Source: Himantopus leucocephalus
Taxonomy: Eukaryota > Chordata > Aves > Charadriiformes > Recurvirostridae
Direction: 5' to 3'
Assembly (NCBI GenBank): GCA_003993805.1
Contig: RSEF01000004.1
Location: forward strand, 12,642,211 to 12,706,210
DNA: 64,000 nt
The position numbers were made by a program, and so were the translations under genes. Position 1 is the first letter of the stretch; each line of letters opens with the position of its first letter. Under the pieces are notes generated by a model that saw only the letters and a list, made by a program, of their open reading frames with translations, made no database searches and was not told the origin of the DNA. Below are positions 12,888 to 25,717 of the stretch, piece after piece.

Positions 12888-13127
12888 TTAAAACAGCTCT
12901 CTATGTGAAGTTCGAGTAGTACAGGGGCGATATGCAATAGCAGATATTTCAGGACACAGCAGGATTACAGAGTGACAGAAATCCAGAATCAACGTGAAAG
13001 ATCCTAACTGACATAGGATTACTGCACCAATCTGTGTAGCCTTGTTTACTGGTTTAACTGCTGGACGTATAATTTCTGTAATTAGAGTCTGACCGGCTAA
13101 GCAACATTGCAATGCAGCTGCAACACC
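12888..13127 (-). other. Exon-like minus-strand segment, function unknown
   Basis: Read leftward, an acceptor-like TTTCTTTAG ends at 13128 and is followed by an open frame of about 79 codons to TAA at 12890-12888. The peptide begins with an Ala/Leu/Cys-rich stretch, then a basic, Pro-containing stretch and a hydrophobic stretch that could be a membrane segment. I do not recognise a family. GTAAAC inside the frame could act as a donor and shorten the exon. The frame could equally be chance. Confidence 0.12.
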
Positions 13128-16100
13128 CTAAAGAAATTTTAGACAGGCTATTAAAGAATGATTTATGAAGCAGGCTTTTGTTCAACCAAGTGATTAGAAT
13201 TTAATAGCATTGCCTATTTAGTGTTGAACTGGACATAACCACGCTAAGAAACAATAAACAAGTGGGGGGGGTGGGAAGAAGCATTACAATATCTTCTGCA
13301 CCAGAGCTATGGAGAATAACTTCATGGTAAAATTGCCTAAAATGGAAGCCTGAAGTTTTTTTGGTTATGTCTCACCCAAAATGTTGTGCTGAACTGCTAA
13401 ACCAGTTTATTTTTTCACTTGGAAAAAATTAAGAGCTGCAATGTGATGCTTAGCAAATGCCTACGTTTGTTTCAGGGGGCTGAGGAAAGGGAGAAAGAAT
13501 ACCTAAAAAAAGTGCTTTGGAAACAGGGAACTCTTCAAATGTTACTCTTTAGAAGGCCTTTTTTAATGAGTTTTGGAAAAATAAGAGGGAGGGAAAACAG
13601 AAAGGGGAAAAAAATATTTAAAACATCTTAGAGCTGATGATAACTTTCTTCCTCCCCAAACAAACTTTCTTACTAAGTGGTGTCCTGTCAGTTGTCAGAT
13701 AAGTCTGAAACCTGATTCCTATTAACTTTAATGAGAGTTGGTTTGTGTTTGCAGGCCGTTTGACCATTAGTACGCATTTCTGTTGGGAAGAAAACTGTCT
13801 TATTCATACAGGCCCTTATAACAATGAATGACAGCAGGTTCATTTAGTACATTTCTGATGGTGGTGTTTCAAAACAACTTTGCACTCAGCAAAAGAGAAA
13901 TGATGGGTGTCAGAAAGAATATAAATTCAACACAGATAGGCTCTGCTCATTAGCAGATGGATTTGAAGTACAGATTTCAGTTGCAAAAGAACGTACACAA
14001 TTGCAAACAAACACCTACATCTACTTGCAGCATTATGGGATGTTCTCTCAGAGAGCTGTGTGCTGGGCAAGTATTCAGTAATATGCTCAGAAACAAAGCA
14101 ACAGCTGAGATTTATGCAGAAGCTAAGGGAACAGTCCCACTGTTCTCACCAAACACCCATTTGCAGCTATGGGCAGGTACCTGGATCACTCCAGCACTCT
14201 GTAGTACAATATAGAAAGTCCCTGGAGTGCCAGCAGTGGAACAAAAGATAGTACACAATAAGCAGGCAACACTGGGAAATCTAAGGGATAATTTGGGAAA
14301 AGTTGTCTCTCAAACTTTTTGTGCCTACTACAGCATATGGTTCATCCTTGCAGTTCTCTTCTTGATTTCCTGCTCTCATAATTCTCTCATTTCTTGTGCA
14401 AGACACAGGCTTTTAGGAAGGATTGAACGTGCTTACCCAAGCTGGCTAAGAAAATTATTCTGCACTTCATAAAACTGCTTGAAAATGGGGGTGAGGGGAG
14501 GAAAGAGAAGCTGGTAATATTTGTGCTGACAGAGATCAATGAAGTATGACATTTGTGATATGAAGATGCATGAAAACTGTACAGGAAAATAAAGGCTTGA
14601 TAAGATGACCTTGATGAACATGTTGAACAGAATTAGAGAGAACTGTAAAGGGCAATCTGACTGGCAAATTTCGTTTGGGAGAAACAGAGAGAGGGGACGA
14701 TGTTTTTAGGAATATCAAAGTCGAGAAAAAGGGGTCGGTATCCAAATCGAAGATGAAAGTTAGAGCATCTGAACAAAACAAAACAAAAGCATAAAAAGAA
14801 ACAGCAGTGTTTTCAGGAAGTAAATGGGAGTTAAAGAGAAGAAGGGAGGGACACTGGTTTGAAACTTTTATAGCAGTTAAGATAGTTTGATTGAAAGAAA
14901 ACAATAACGTACTATGGTTTAGTTTCAAGAACATTTGTGGAAAATACAGTTGGCTTGTGAATAGAAAACTGGAAAAGTTAAGGTAATCAAAGAGAAACTG
15001 GGGAGGGGAGAAACCCATAAGTCAGATAAAATGTTATTTCTAATTCTATAATATACCAATAAGCAAGTATCAGATCCATATTTCTCCCTGCCTATGGCAT
15101 CAGCATATGTTGCTGTCCCAGAGGACTGAGCCAGGGGTGACAACTCCGGTAGGAATCATACTGGAACATAACTGAAGGCTAATTCACAGACTATTGTTTC
15201 CTTCCCAAATGTAGTACTTTATATTTGCAATATTTCTAGGAAGAAGTCTACAACATAGTCCTTAGAGTATGTCAGGTTCTCTGTAGGGAAGAAGGGATTC
15301 TGTATTCAGGTAACTAAACATGTGAATAGCACAGAGGGAAAGTAATAAGTCTTTTATTTAAGGCGGTTATGAAATGACCCACTATTGTGATTCTAAGTGT
15401 GCAGATGAAAGACGATGGTAACAACTTTTAGGGAACTTAAAGGGTGAATAAACTCATCAAGGAACTTTCAATGAACTGCCTTTTGGAATTGTAGATCTAT
15501 TTGTCAAAATACCTTCGGTACATGCACTGTTTTATGTCTTACTTTGTAGATAGCTATGTAATTTTTTCCCCAGCACTATTATACTTTAAATATAACCATG
15601 TAATATATATTTTTGCTGTCTTTTTGATTTCCTCAACATCAAATGAAACACAATTACTCCTCTTCTGAGAGCCTTTGAATAGCTCTTAACATGAAGTCTT
15701 TAGTTATACAAAACTCAACAGTATTAGCAAAAAAATGGATTTACACTATATGAATGAAAAAAATCCAAATGTGCTGATACTGACAGACATCCATATGTTT
15801 GACCACAAGTTCACATGGCACAAAAAATTTGGAAAATAGCCTAGCAAACAAGTAGTTGCACTACTAGAAATGTAAGTTACTAATAGCAATTAGTGGTTAA
15901 GTCTACACTAAAGAATCGATTCGAGTTCCTCTGTTTATCAAGGGATAATGGAATCCGAAGATATTTTGTAAGCTTTCTAAGTATAAAAGTGAAATTTTAA
16001 TGCCAGAGAAGGAACTCAAATAAAGTTGTCACCAGAAGAGAGTGCAATACTGTAACCTCTGCTTGTCACCATTCTAATGGTTTTCATTAACACGTAGTTC

Positions 16101-16834
16101 ACAAAGTCCCCTTTCTCAGTCTGGGAATCATGGGTCCCATAGATGCCACCAAAAAAAGGAGGGGTCATGAAATATTAGGAAAAAAGTGCCTATGATTTTT
16201 AGAAAACCACTGCAAATTGACTGGCCATGCATTATATATATAAACACTTCATGGCAGAGGTAGGTCTTCTGAATAGCAACCCATCACCCTATGAAAAATA
16301 TCCAGCAACATATTTTTATTCACAAGCCTGCATATGCCCAAGACTTCTCTCTAACTTCTCACTGAGCATTCATTTGCTCAGAAAAGATGCCTGCCACCTG
16401 AGAAATGTTTGAAATTATTTCTGTAGCAACACAGCAACCACAATTCAGCTGTTGTTCCACCAATGTGAAAGATGCAACAATTTTTACATCATGGCTTGAT
16501 GTTTATTTGCCCTCATAACAGAGATGTAAAATGCTTTGGGCTCTATCTAAATAAGATAAAAAGCAAAGAAACATGCTCTGTTATTTGACGCTATGTAAAT
16601 GTTGAATGTTCTTTCGTTATGACCCTATTTTTATATCAAGTTTTGGACTCTTAGTTTTGGGGTTTTTTTAATTATATGCTAATAGAAAATAATAAACTAC
16701 TGGAATAGGATACCTAACATAACAGTTACGAGAGAGAATGAAACTTTTATTTAGCTTCTGTAGGAAACAATTCTGACCATAGAGAAAGGACTGCAACCAC
16801 ATAGGAAAGAGTGTTGGATACCAGGGATACAGTA
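13128..16834. other. Unique non-coding DNA
   Basis: AT-rich, no recognised gene. It holds a G-run near 13263-13275 and the purine-rich region listed separately. The last 150 bp before 16835 show no CR1 similarity that I can see, so the LINE is 5'-truncated at that point. Confidence 0.6.
14625..14900 (+). other. Second purine-rich tract
   Basis: About two-thirds purine on the + strand, with GAGAGAG, GAGAAAAAGG and AAGAGAAGAAGG runs. It explains the 160-codon minus-strand open frame at 14536-15018, whose Phe/Leu/Ser/Thr-rich product has no recognisable domain. Confidence 0.5.
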
Positions 16835-18100
16835 TGACAACCAGGACAATCAGGTGATTAGGCCCAGTCAGCATAGGTTTATGAAAGGCAGCTCCTATTT
16901 GACTAACCTGATCTTCTTCTATGGCAAGGTGACCCACTTAGTGGATGAGGGAAAGGCTGTGGGTGTTGTTTACCTGGACTTCAGTAAAGCCTTTGATACA
17001 GTTTCCCACAGCATTCTCCTGGAGAAAGTGGCTGCTCGTGGCCATGGATGGGTGTACACTTTGCTGGGTAAAAAAGTGGTTGGATGGCTGAGAGTTGTGG
17101 TGAATGGACTTAAATCCAGTTGGTGGCTGGTCACAAGTGGTGTTCCCCAGGGCTCAGCATTGGGGCTGGTTCTTTTTAATATCTTTATCAATGATCTGGA
17201 TGAGGGGATTAAGTGCACCCTCAGTAAGTTTGCAGACAATACCAGGTTGGGTGTGAGTGCTGATCTACTGGAGGGTAAGAAGGCTCTACAGAGAGGTCCA
17301 CACAGGTTTGATTGATGGGCTGAAACAAATTTTGTGAGATTCAACAAGGCCAAGTGCCGGGTCCTGCACTTGGGTCACAACAACCCCATGCAACACCACA
17401 GGCTTGGGGAAGAGTGGCTGGAAAGCTGCCCGGCAGAAAAGGACCTGGGGGTATTGGTCAACAGCTGCCTGAGTATGAGCCAGCAGTGTGCCCAGGTGGC
17501 CAAGAAGGACAATAGCATCCTTGCTTGTATCAGAAGTTGTGTGGAGAGCAGGACCAGGGAAGTGATTGTCCCTTTGTACTCAGCACTGGTGAGGCCCCAC
17601 CTCGAATACTGTGTTCAGCTTTGCACCTCTTACTACAAGAAAGACAAAGAAGTGCTAGAGCATGTCCAAAGAAGGGCAGTGAAGCTGCTGAAGGGTCTTG
17701 AGAATAAGTCTTATGAGGAGCAGTTGAGGGAACTGGGGTTGTTTAGTCTGGAGAAAAGGAGGCTCAGGGAACACCTTATCGCTCTCTACAATTACCAGAA
17801 AGGAGGTCATAGCGAGGTGGGGGTTGGTCTCTTCTCCCAAGGACAAGATGAAATAGCCTCAAGTTGCACCAGGGGAGGTTTAGATTGGATATTAGGAAAA
17901 TTTTCATCACCAACCAGTAGGGTTATCAAGCACTGGAACAGGCTGTCCAGGGAAGTGGTTGAGTCACCATTGCTGGAGGTATTTAAGAGACATGCAGATG
18001 TGGCACTTTGGGACATGGTTTAGTGGTGGACTTGGCAGTGTTAGGTTTATGGTCGACCTCGATGATCTTAAGGGTCTTTTCCAACCTAAATGATTCTATG
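16835..18100 (+). mobile_element. CR1 LINE, 5'-truncated, + strand
   Basis: About 1.27 kb of a CR1 non-LTR retrotransposon. It starts inside the reverse transcriptase domain of ORF2 and runs through the C-terminal part to the 3' untranslated end, which finishes with the CR1-type CCAACCTAAATGATTCTATG. Only one terminal octamer is left. Endonuclease and ORF1 are missing, as is usual for 5'-truncated CR1 copies. No target-site duplication was seen, which is common for CR1. The element is fixed in the plus direction and is inactive. Confidence 0.95.
16854..18023 (+). pseudogene. CR1 ORF2 reverse transcriptase fragment, inactivated
   Basis: A 390-codon frame open except for one in-frame TGA at 17313-17315. 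Residues 41-50 read [10 protein letters not shown] (RT motif A), residues 95-104 [10 protein letters not shown] (motif B) and residues 126-129 FADN (motif C). Active CR1 enzymes have FADD, so the second catalytic Asp is Asn here (codon AAT at 17238-17240). Downstream of the stop the same frame continues through the CR1 C-terminal region, with [24 protein letters not shown] and [18 protein letters not shown]. The TGA sits where CR1 copies usually have CGA (Arg), consistent with CpG decay. It lacks the endonuclease and is a dead fragment of a protein that would copy CR1 RNA into DNA at the target site. Confidence 0.93.
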
Positions 18101-21100
18101 ACCATTTCTCTGAGCCAGATGCAGATTCCTAAAAGCTGGAGAGTCAGGCTGGAACCCAGCAATGTCTTCTTTCCTGCTTCTGGTTTCCATTCTCTGCGAG
18201 AGGATTTTAATATACCTGCGAGATATTACATGACAAATGGCAAAATACCTAGACTTTGAAAAGCAGAAGTTGTGTTTTCCTCCATTTTTACATAGAATAT
18301 TTTCTTCCTTTGTTTCTCTTTCCATTTTGGAGAAACACTTTCAATGGAAAAGGGTTGATAAACATTGAGTATGTTACATAAGCAGCATGAAATCCAAAAA
18401 GAGAGTACTGCAATGTGGCTCCATATTTTTAGTAAGAAAGTAATACAGCAGGACACTATACTTATGCACACTAATTTCTAACCTAGGTACTTGAACTAGG
18501 AGTATATTTCCTGGTACAATCAGTTAACACACAAAACCCTCTTTGCTATATTCACATCCTAGGCCACCTGCTTTAGGAACACATTAGATGCCTTAAATTT
18601 GGTGGTGTGAATATCCATTCTGTTGTAACAAGTTCATTGATCAGGTAGAGATGCTGAGGGAAGCAAAATGGAACAGGGCACTTGCTCTGTAAAGTTCCTT
18701 TGAAAACATTAGCACAAATTTCTGTCTTCTGCTCTGTGATTTCACAGGTTTAAGTGGGGAACAGAACTTCAATCTCAGACTGGCTTTCATCTATATTTTT
18801 CTTTGGGACCACTTTTACTAAAAGGAGACAGACTTCACATAGCGCCTCAAATCTATGAGCAAACAACAAAATGAAATAAAGAACTCACTTTCATCTCAAA
18901 ACATCATGTTTAACCACTTTGAAGTGTATTTATAGAGACAGGGACTGTAGGTACCTGTTATACATAAGGCTTCTCTATAAAGTATGTGAAACATACTGGT
19001 GCCAGACTACATTAAAGCCACTTATACTATTTCATTGCTTTGTCTACATTATGCTTTAAAACAATTTGGCCATGAAATACAACTTTCATTTTGAAAATTT
19101 TAATCATCTGGAACAAAAAGATAGGATAGAATGAAGTTAAAGTAATGAAACATGATATTATCTGCAATAATAAACACAGTAGATTCAATACTTTTTGTCT
19201 TCTCAACAAGGAGGAGAAAATTTGGATAGACCAGCAGCACCTTGTAACCCTCTAACAGTGGCTGAGATGGGCGGCATTAGGATTGTTTTCTGGTGTCACT
19301 GCAGCAGCCCTTGAACATTCCCAGCAGTGCCATGACAGGGCCAGAGAGATCATTTTTAATGACTGTACAACCAGAAATGCTTTGCATGATTTACATCTTA
19401 ATTGCTCTTGTTCCCAAAGAACAGAACATCAAGTTTTACAATACACAGCGGGGGACTGAAGACTCTCTTTACAAAACTTATGATGTAAATATAGGACAAC
19501 AAGGACTTTGAAACTCATTCACACAATTGCCTTTCAGAGTAACACTTCTGCTTCAGTTGCAGAAATAGTCTTACTGCTATGATTCTTTAAATGAATTTTT
19601 AATATTTATTTTTTAGGCTATGATACCATTTCATCTAGAAAAATGTTCCATATGGGCAGTCCCATGAATTAAATAATAAAAAAGTCCATAAGAATAACAC
19701 CTTTTACTCATTAAACCAACTGAACAACTATTAAGGAATCGTCACTGTTCTCTGAGTTCTGGTTAATTATTTTGAATGCATGAAAGTAGAGGTGAGATTT
19801 GTCAACAGCTTGCATGTGTACAAGGGAGTCACAATAAGAATACTTAGATTTCCCATGTCAAGTGCAGTCTTTTAGGCCGCCTTTTTGGCTCTGATGCGGG
19901 AAAGATCCTGCTCAGTCTAGTGGGCCTACAGCACTACCGTAATAAAGGTACATACGTTTTTTCAGAGAACAGCTGCCAAGATAGCAATACAGAGCTTGTT
20001 CCTTCACAGATTACTGGCAGCCATTTTGCAATAACACTCTGAAACCTGTACTTAATCCTTTTTGATAAAGATCCCAAGTAGTCTGCCACCCTTTGCCTTT
20101 AGTCCAAACAAAACCCCACACCCACAAAAACAACATCAAAGACATGATGAGCCATAGCCTCACCTGGGCCAAGGACCTGTTAAAAAAATATCTGGTCTTC
20201 CAGGAGTATGGTAGTTGTATTTATTATTGATTCAAGTCAGGATACATTTCAATCTCAGTGATTTTGTGGGTTTTTCTCTGCCTCTGCAGGTGGTTCAAAC
20301 TGTTGAAAACTTACTTCAAAATAGCTTATGATACTTTTTCTTATCCCGAGGTGTTCCAGTTGTCATTAACTGGGCGTCAAATCTCATTCCTCATATTTAG
20401 TCAGGACTCATCCTGACCAAGTGCTACCCTTTCCCAAAGGATATTAGAACAGAATGGTTAAAGCGTAGGTATGTTTCAGTAACTGAGAAAAGAGAGTCTT
20501 CTAAAGAGGGAAATGAAGGGTCATTTGTCCTAAAAAGATGATGTTATTGTTTATGCACTGTACAGAATGCAATCTTATTTGTGAAACTGTATCAGCATTT
20601 CTTTGCTCTAACTAAAAAGCTTGGTAAGTAATAAATTCATCTGTTTCCCTTTAGAATACCTTTCTCCTAGTTAAAGACTTTGTTTCAAATATCTTGCATT
20701 TTTTTACAGATTCCTACTGTATGCAATAATCCTCAACATAACAAAGTCTCTCTTGCGGATTTCATTGAGTTTAAATAAAGCCCGTTAACATTAATCCAGT
20801 TTTTCCTGTTCCGGGTTGAAATGTTATTATTTTTAGACTAGTTTGTCAAATCATTTCAGATATATAAATATATTCCTTCATTAAATCTATATCCAGTCTC
20901 ATTTGAGTTGCATTAATTCCCTCAAAGTCAAATCTTGCTTCATTTATGAGATTAGTGGCATTGATTTCAGAAGCTTAAGCCAGAAAAATACCTGCACTTA
21001 ATGGAACAATTGCACCAGCCCCACTCTGTCCATAAAGTATATATCAATTGTAAAGACATATTCCCCCCACCCCCTCCTGCCTTTTTCCTTGTCCCTGCTT

Positions 21101-24100
21101 TGGTAAATGAATTAGTTATATTGTTCTTCAGATAAGTACATACTTTTCAAATAAATGCTTAGTCTCTGACCCTTCTTTAAGGCTGATTTTATCTTTCTTT
21201 TTTTCTTAATTTGTTTCAGACTGAACTTTACTTGACCCCACATCTACAGTGATTGAAACCTTTATGAACTGAGTATGATGTTTAATTTCATCTCATTTTA
21301 AAGGGTTTATTCCTGCAAAGGACACTTAGGTGAAAGTTACAGGCATGACATGTTATCTTCCAGGCCAGTAGGTTGCTGTATGTGTTTCTGAATGCTTGCT
21401 GGAATGCAAGAACAAGCAGCAACTGAGATGCAATATTATCAGGTACAAATAAATCCCTGTATTTCATGCATAATCCTAGTGTGCTGGAAGTGAGTACCAA
21501 GTGGTCTTCTACAACTTTATGCAACCACAACAGTCCAGAAGGTTTGCAAAACATTTGCACTACTCACCACCAAAGCCCAAAACCACCTCTCTTACCCTTA
21601 CAGAAGCTTCAGACACAGTGGAACTACAGGAGCCAGAACTAACATGCCACAGAAAGGAAACAGGAGGGATCAACAACATAGATATCCCGGTTCATGCCAA
21701 GAATCTAGAAAATGCCAGGCTGCATTTCTAGCTGATCTTCAAAAGTAATTCACACAAACATCACCCCCACTCCACACCTCAATTTAACATTGACTTCATG
21801 AGAAAAAACATAACAATGAGGCAGCAGAGATTTTTAATATTAGCCCCCTTTTTCCCTACTTACAGTCCATATTATAAACTTCCAATGAAGGCGAAAAGAA
21901 GAAAAACTGAGAAGGCAAGTTCTGTATCACAGTGAAAAATAATTCCTTACTGGCCTGAAAGCATTTGTTTAATATTCTGTAACAGTGATGTAAACAAATG
22001 GTGATCCAGTTTTTTCCCAGCTCACTTCCTGGGAGAAAGGAGGGGGAGAAGGAGAGGGGAAAGGGCAACACTGAAATTTGGGTATTTGATTGATAACTGC
22101 CAAATTAGCATCAACATTAAATTTAAATCCTATAGCTCATTCAAACCATATGCCTACTTTAAAGACACTTTAAAAATATCCAGTAAAGCTCACTTACAGT
22201 TTTTAGGAGTGATAATTTAATTAACAACATTCTGGTTTGAAAATGCTGATGAAATTGGCTCTATCATCATTAGCACCTTTGTTGCATACTTTAGGATGGA
22301 TTCTGCGCTTAGCGGCTACCAGCTGACATTGCCGATAACATCAAGGAAAGCATCTGCTTGCATAAATGTGGCTTGCCACAGGATCTTCTGGATAGCTATT
22401 CTGCCACGGCAAATCTGAGGGTATTCTTCTATAGGAAAATGTATGAAAAATCCCCAACAGTAACTTGCAACAATGATTTTCAGAGAGTCGATGGTTTGGT
22501 GTCAGCCCAACAAATCAGGCTCCTTGATGGGAAATGTGGTACCAACTCTTCGCCGTTTGAAAATTCAAGCAACATAAAATTAAAAAAATTGGAAGTTATT
22601 TATAGTTGGATAGATATGATTCAGTGAAAAGGTTGCCTGATGAGAAAGACTCCATAAGACAGTGGCATCTTTTCACTGGCTTTTGTAAGCTTTGGATCAG
22701 TTCCAAAAAGGGGGGGAAAATCAGTAATCTTATACTAGCTCCTTTTCAATAGTATATGAAAACCTATGCAAATCTATGCAAACCCTATCTTGGATCGTGT
22801 ACATACTTCATCTCAGGTAAAAGTTATGACTGATTCAGTTTTTTTTATATTGGTATGAGGTATGACAAAAAAGTGTTCATTAAAAAAAAATCAGTTTGTC
22901 TTATGAACTAATTACACACAAGCTAGATCTACTGATTTGTCACTGACTATAGAATAACATCACTATTTACAAATTAACATTACAAATTCTATGCATCATC
23001 CTCTTCAACCTCACAATAAGAAATATTTGGCTGTAGCACCTCCTCAGCTCTTCAAGTACCATAGATATTCCACCTAAACTTGATTAAACCAAAACTTGAC
23101 AAGTTACAGCAAATAGGAATCCCCAGGGAAGGGGACATATGTAACAGTATAAAACCATTTTCAATGAGTACTTAAAATATTCTGTCATACTTGTTTACTT
23201 CTAAAAGGCCAGAGAATGAATCTTTCAGCTACATTATAGAGCACTCACACAAAGACTTTCCCAACTTCAGCGATTTCGCAACATCACAGCTTGCTGCAAC
23301 AAATAAACAGTTTGCAACTGTCAGCGTTGGTGGAAGAGATGCTTCTATGAGCATTTATAAACGGTCACCATATCCTCACCACAAAAATCTAGACAAACAG
23401 AAGCTATTTAGCAAAATTAGTATAATCTTGTTTGTGAGATGGGGTTTAACAATAAGGTAATCCCCTTCAAGGCTCAATTATTCTACCATTGTTTTCTATA
23501 GTTTATCTCTATTAAGTATATTTGCTATGCTGCTTATTCTGGTTAGGTGAATTTACAGTGCACTACCCTTGTACTGATTAATAAAATAAACAAGATTCTC
23601 ACTGGATCACCTGCAGATGCAGTGTGATGAAAGGAAAGCTCTGCCTCTCCCCACACTCACACAACCTTTGTGTACCTCAATGTGCTTTACGAAAAACTTT
23701 GCTAACGTCACTATTTTTTTCTGACAACTGATGGCAAGTTGTAATTATAATTACTGTGACAACAATATGTTGGCTGTAACAGAGGGGACTGATTCACAGG
23801 CTGCCAGGTCTGAAGGACTAGAGCTCTGCAGACTAAACTGCAAAGTCACTATCTAATAGAGTCGTAAGAAACTCACAGTCTGCGTGGACTAGCCAGAGAG
23901 AAGGATGTATGACATGCTAGGATTGAGGTGTTGCATTACTGACTGGTTTGAAACAGTTCACTTCAAAGCATCCTAAAATATAACATTCAACTCTTCCAGT
24001 CTCTTTCTTTCCTTGTTTATTCACCTACTTTTTAACGTATTTATCTTTCAAGATGTGGTGCTGTCACAGACAGCGACTGTGCTGATCCAGTGCTCCAACT

Positions 24101-24286
24101 CCTGGTTTTGGCATTAACAAATATTACTCTGAACCTCAGTTTCTCCATAAGAAAACACACATGCCCTATAAGTCTTTCTGAGACGCATTCCTGAAACTGC
24201 TAGATAAGTCCTTAAATAGATACTAAATACTAAACCAATATCTTTATAATCCAAATCTCTACAGCACTTCTCACAAGTTCTCCATA
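18101..24286. other. Unique non-coding DNA
   Basis: No gene or transposable element recognised. Open frames at 18086-18471 (minus), 21288-21560 (minus), 21501-21731, 22358-22627 and 23191-23460 have no recognisable family. A pyrimidine-rich string occurs at 21061-21090. Stretches near 20835-20975 and 22085-22340 look like conserved non-coding sequence by style only. Confidence 0.55.
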
Positions 24287-24311
24287 AGCTATACCATTAG
24301 ATGGTATAGCT
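24287..24311. repeat. Perfect 10-bp inverted repeat, 5-nt loop
   Basis: Arms AGCTATACCA and TGGTATAGCT flank the loop TTAGA. A perfect stem of this length with a short loop is only mildly unexpected in 64 kb of DNA. No poly-U tract or miRNA-sized stem extends it. Confidence 0.85.
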
Positions 24312-25490
24312 GCAATATGAACAAGAATTTCTCACAGTCTTCTTGAAGAGTTACTTCTGGCACAATAGCTGCTCCTTCCAAAATGAAAGGCTTATTTAGT
24401 ATTAAAAGTAATTATTTTAAAATAAAAAAAAAAACCCAAACAATTATTCCCACAACACTTTTGAGAGTCTGTTAAGATTTAAGCTTCTAAGTCTTGGGTT
24501 TGGTCATGTAAAAGCAAAACACCTACTTTACTTCCAACCTTTCTCTATGCAGAACTTCTGTGTCTGTTACTAGGTTGACATAGGGTTTTGAGGTTTTATT
24601 TTGGGTGTTTGGGTTTTTCTAATCTAGTATATAAATTTGGAATTTGCATGGGAAACACTGAGGAGACTCTTGCTTTCAGTGCTATAAATAGCGATGAAGG
24701 GAAGCTGATGACTAGAGATAGGTTACTGTTAAAGAGAAACAAAGACAGGTTATATAAATAAATGCATGTCATTTGTTGAGGGGCTGACAATAATGGCAAA
24801 ACTGCTGCTGCCCCCCACCCCCCAAAAAAAAACCCATGAGCAAAGGCCAGATATATTTTAATTGAAGCATTTCTTCAAAAGTTAAATGAACTAACAGGTT
24901 ATGCCTGAAAAGAATGAAAAATACTTCCCCATCTTACTCCCCTCCAAAGGGAGTAGAAATAGTAAACTCTGGCACTCTGGAAGGGGTGCAGAAGATTATC
25001 TTGACCTATTTTTATGTGCCTGTATCCATTTGTGACAACATCCTTCTGTTATTTAAATATCAGGAGACACACAAGTCAGCTGTTACAGCTGTCAATGTGA
25101 CAGATTAAAGCAAATTTCACAGTCATTCAGGAACGATCAGAGCCACTGGACAGTAAGAACAACCTCCCACATTGCAAGGGCTCAGGAAATCCAATTAGTA
25201 TGCATAGGGAAGAGAACTGTCATATTGCTATTTGTTTTTTCAATTTTGCTGCAATGTTATCTCAGTGCATCTTATGAAAAAAATAGGCTTTCAAAAACAT
25301 TGCTCTTTAAGAAAGCATGACACAATACTTGAGAAAAGAGGAAAGATACCAATTCCAGTGTAAGAAGAAATCGTAGAAAATAATCCTTAAGTTTTCAAAA
25401 GGAAGAGTCATTCCTTTATTGCTACTAGCAGTCTCATGCATAGCTGTGGATCGTGGACAATTCATAACTAATAGCGTCCAAATATGCATA
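24312..25490. other. Unique non-coding DNA
   Basis: AT-rich with short A-runs (24422-24435) and a C-then-A string at 24811-24833. No gene recognised. Confidence 0.6.
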
Positions 25491-25602
25491 GGTGGGGTTT
25501 TTGGTGGGTGTTTGGTTTTTGTGGGAGTTTTGATTTGTCGTTTTTCAGGGTTTTGTTTGTTTTTGTTGTTTTGGGGGTTTTGATTTTATTTTTTTTTTTT
25601 TA
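25491..25602 (+). repeat. GT-rich low-complexity tract with G-runs
   Basis: About 110 bp almost devoid of A and C on the + strand, with GGGG or GGG runs at 25494, 25506, 25523, 25548 and 25573, ending in a T run. Loops between G-runs are mostly long, so any G-quadruplex would be weak. It is not vertebrate telomeric repeat (no TTAGGG units). Confidence 0.8.
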
Positions 25603-25712
25603 TAATGTATGTGTATATATAATGGTCCCAAGCAATCTAGACAGAGACCAAGGGTGATATTTAGCATCATTTCCCATGCTCAGGTAGCAGTGCTGTCACA
25701 GTAGTCTGAAAC

Positions 25713-25717
25713 CTCCC
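25713..25717. repeat. Left target-site duplication of candidate LTR
   Basis: CTCCC immediately before the TG of the candidate LTR, matching CTCCC at 25994-25998. The C-rich word is low in complexity, so the match carries less weight than a mixed sequence would. Confidence 0.45.

Noticed and set aside
13070..13127. miR-33-like motif (TTGCAATGCAGCTGCAA region)
   Set aside because: Only a few words resemble the mature miRNA and no precursor-length stem is present.
14536..15018. 160-codon minus-strand open frame
   Set aside because: Opposite a purine-rich tract, so stops are rare on that strand. The product is Phe/Leu/Ser-rich and resembles no family.
25491..25602. Interstitial telomeric repeat
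   Set aside because: G-runs are irregular and TTAGGG units are absent.
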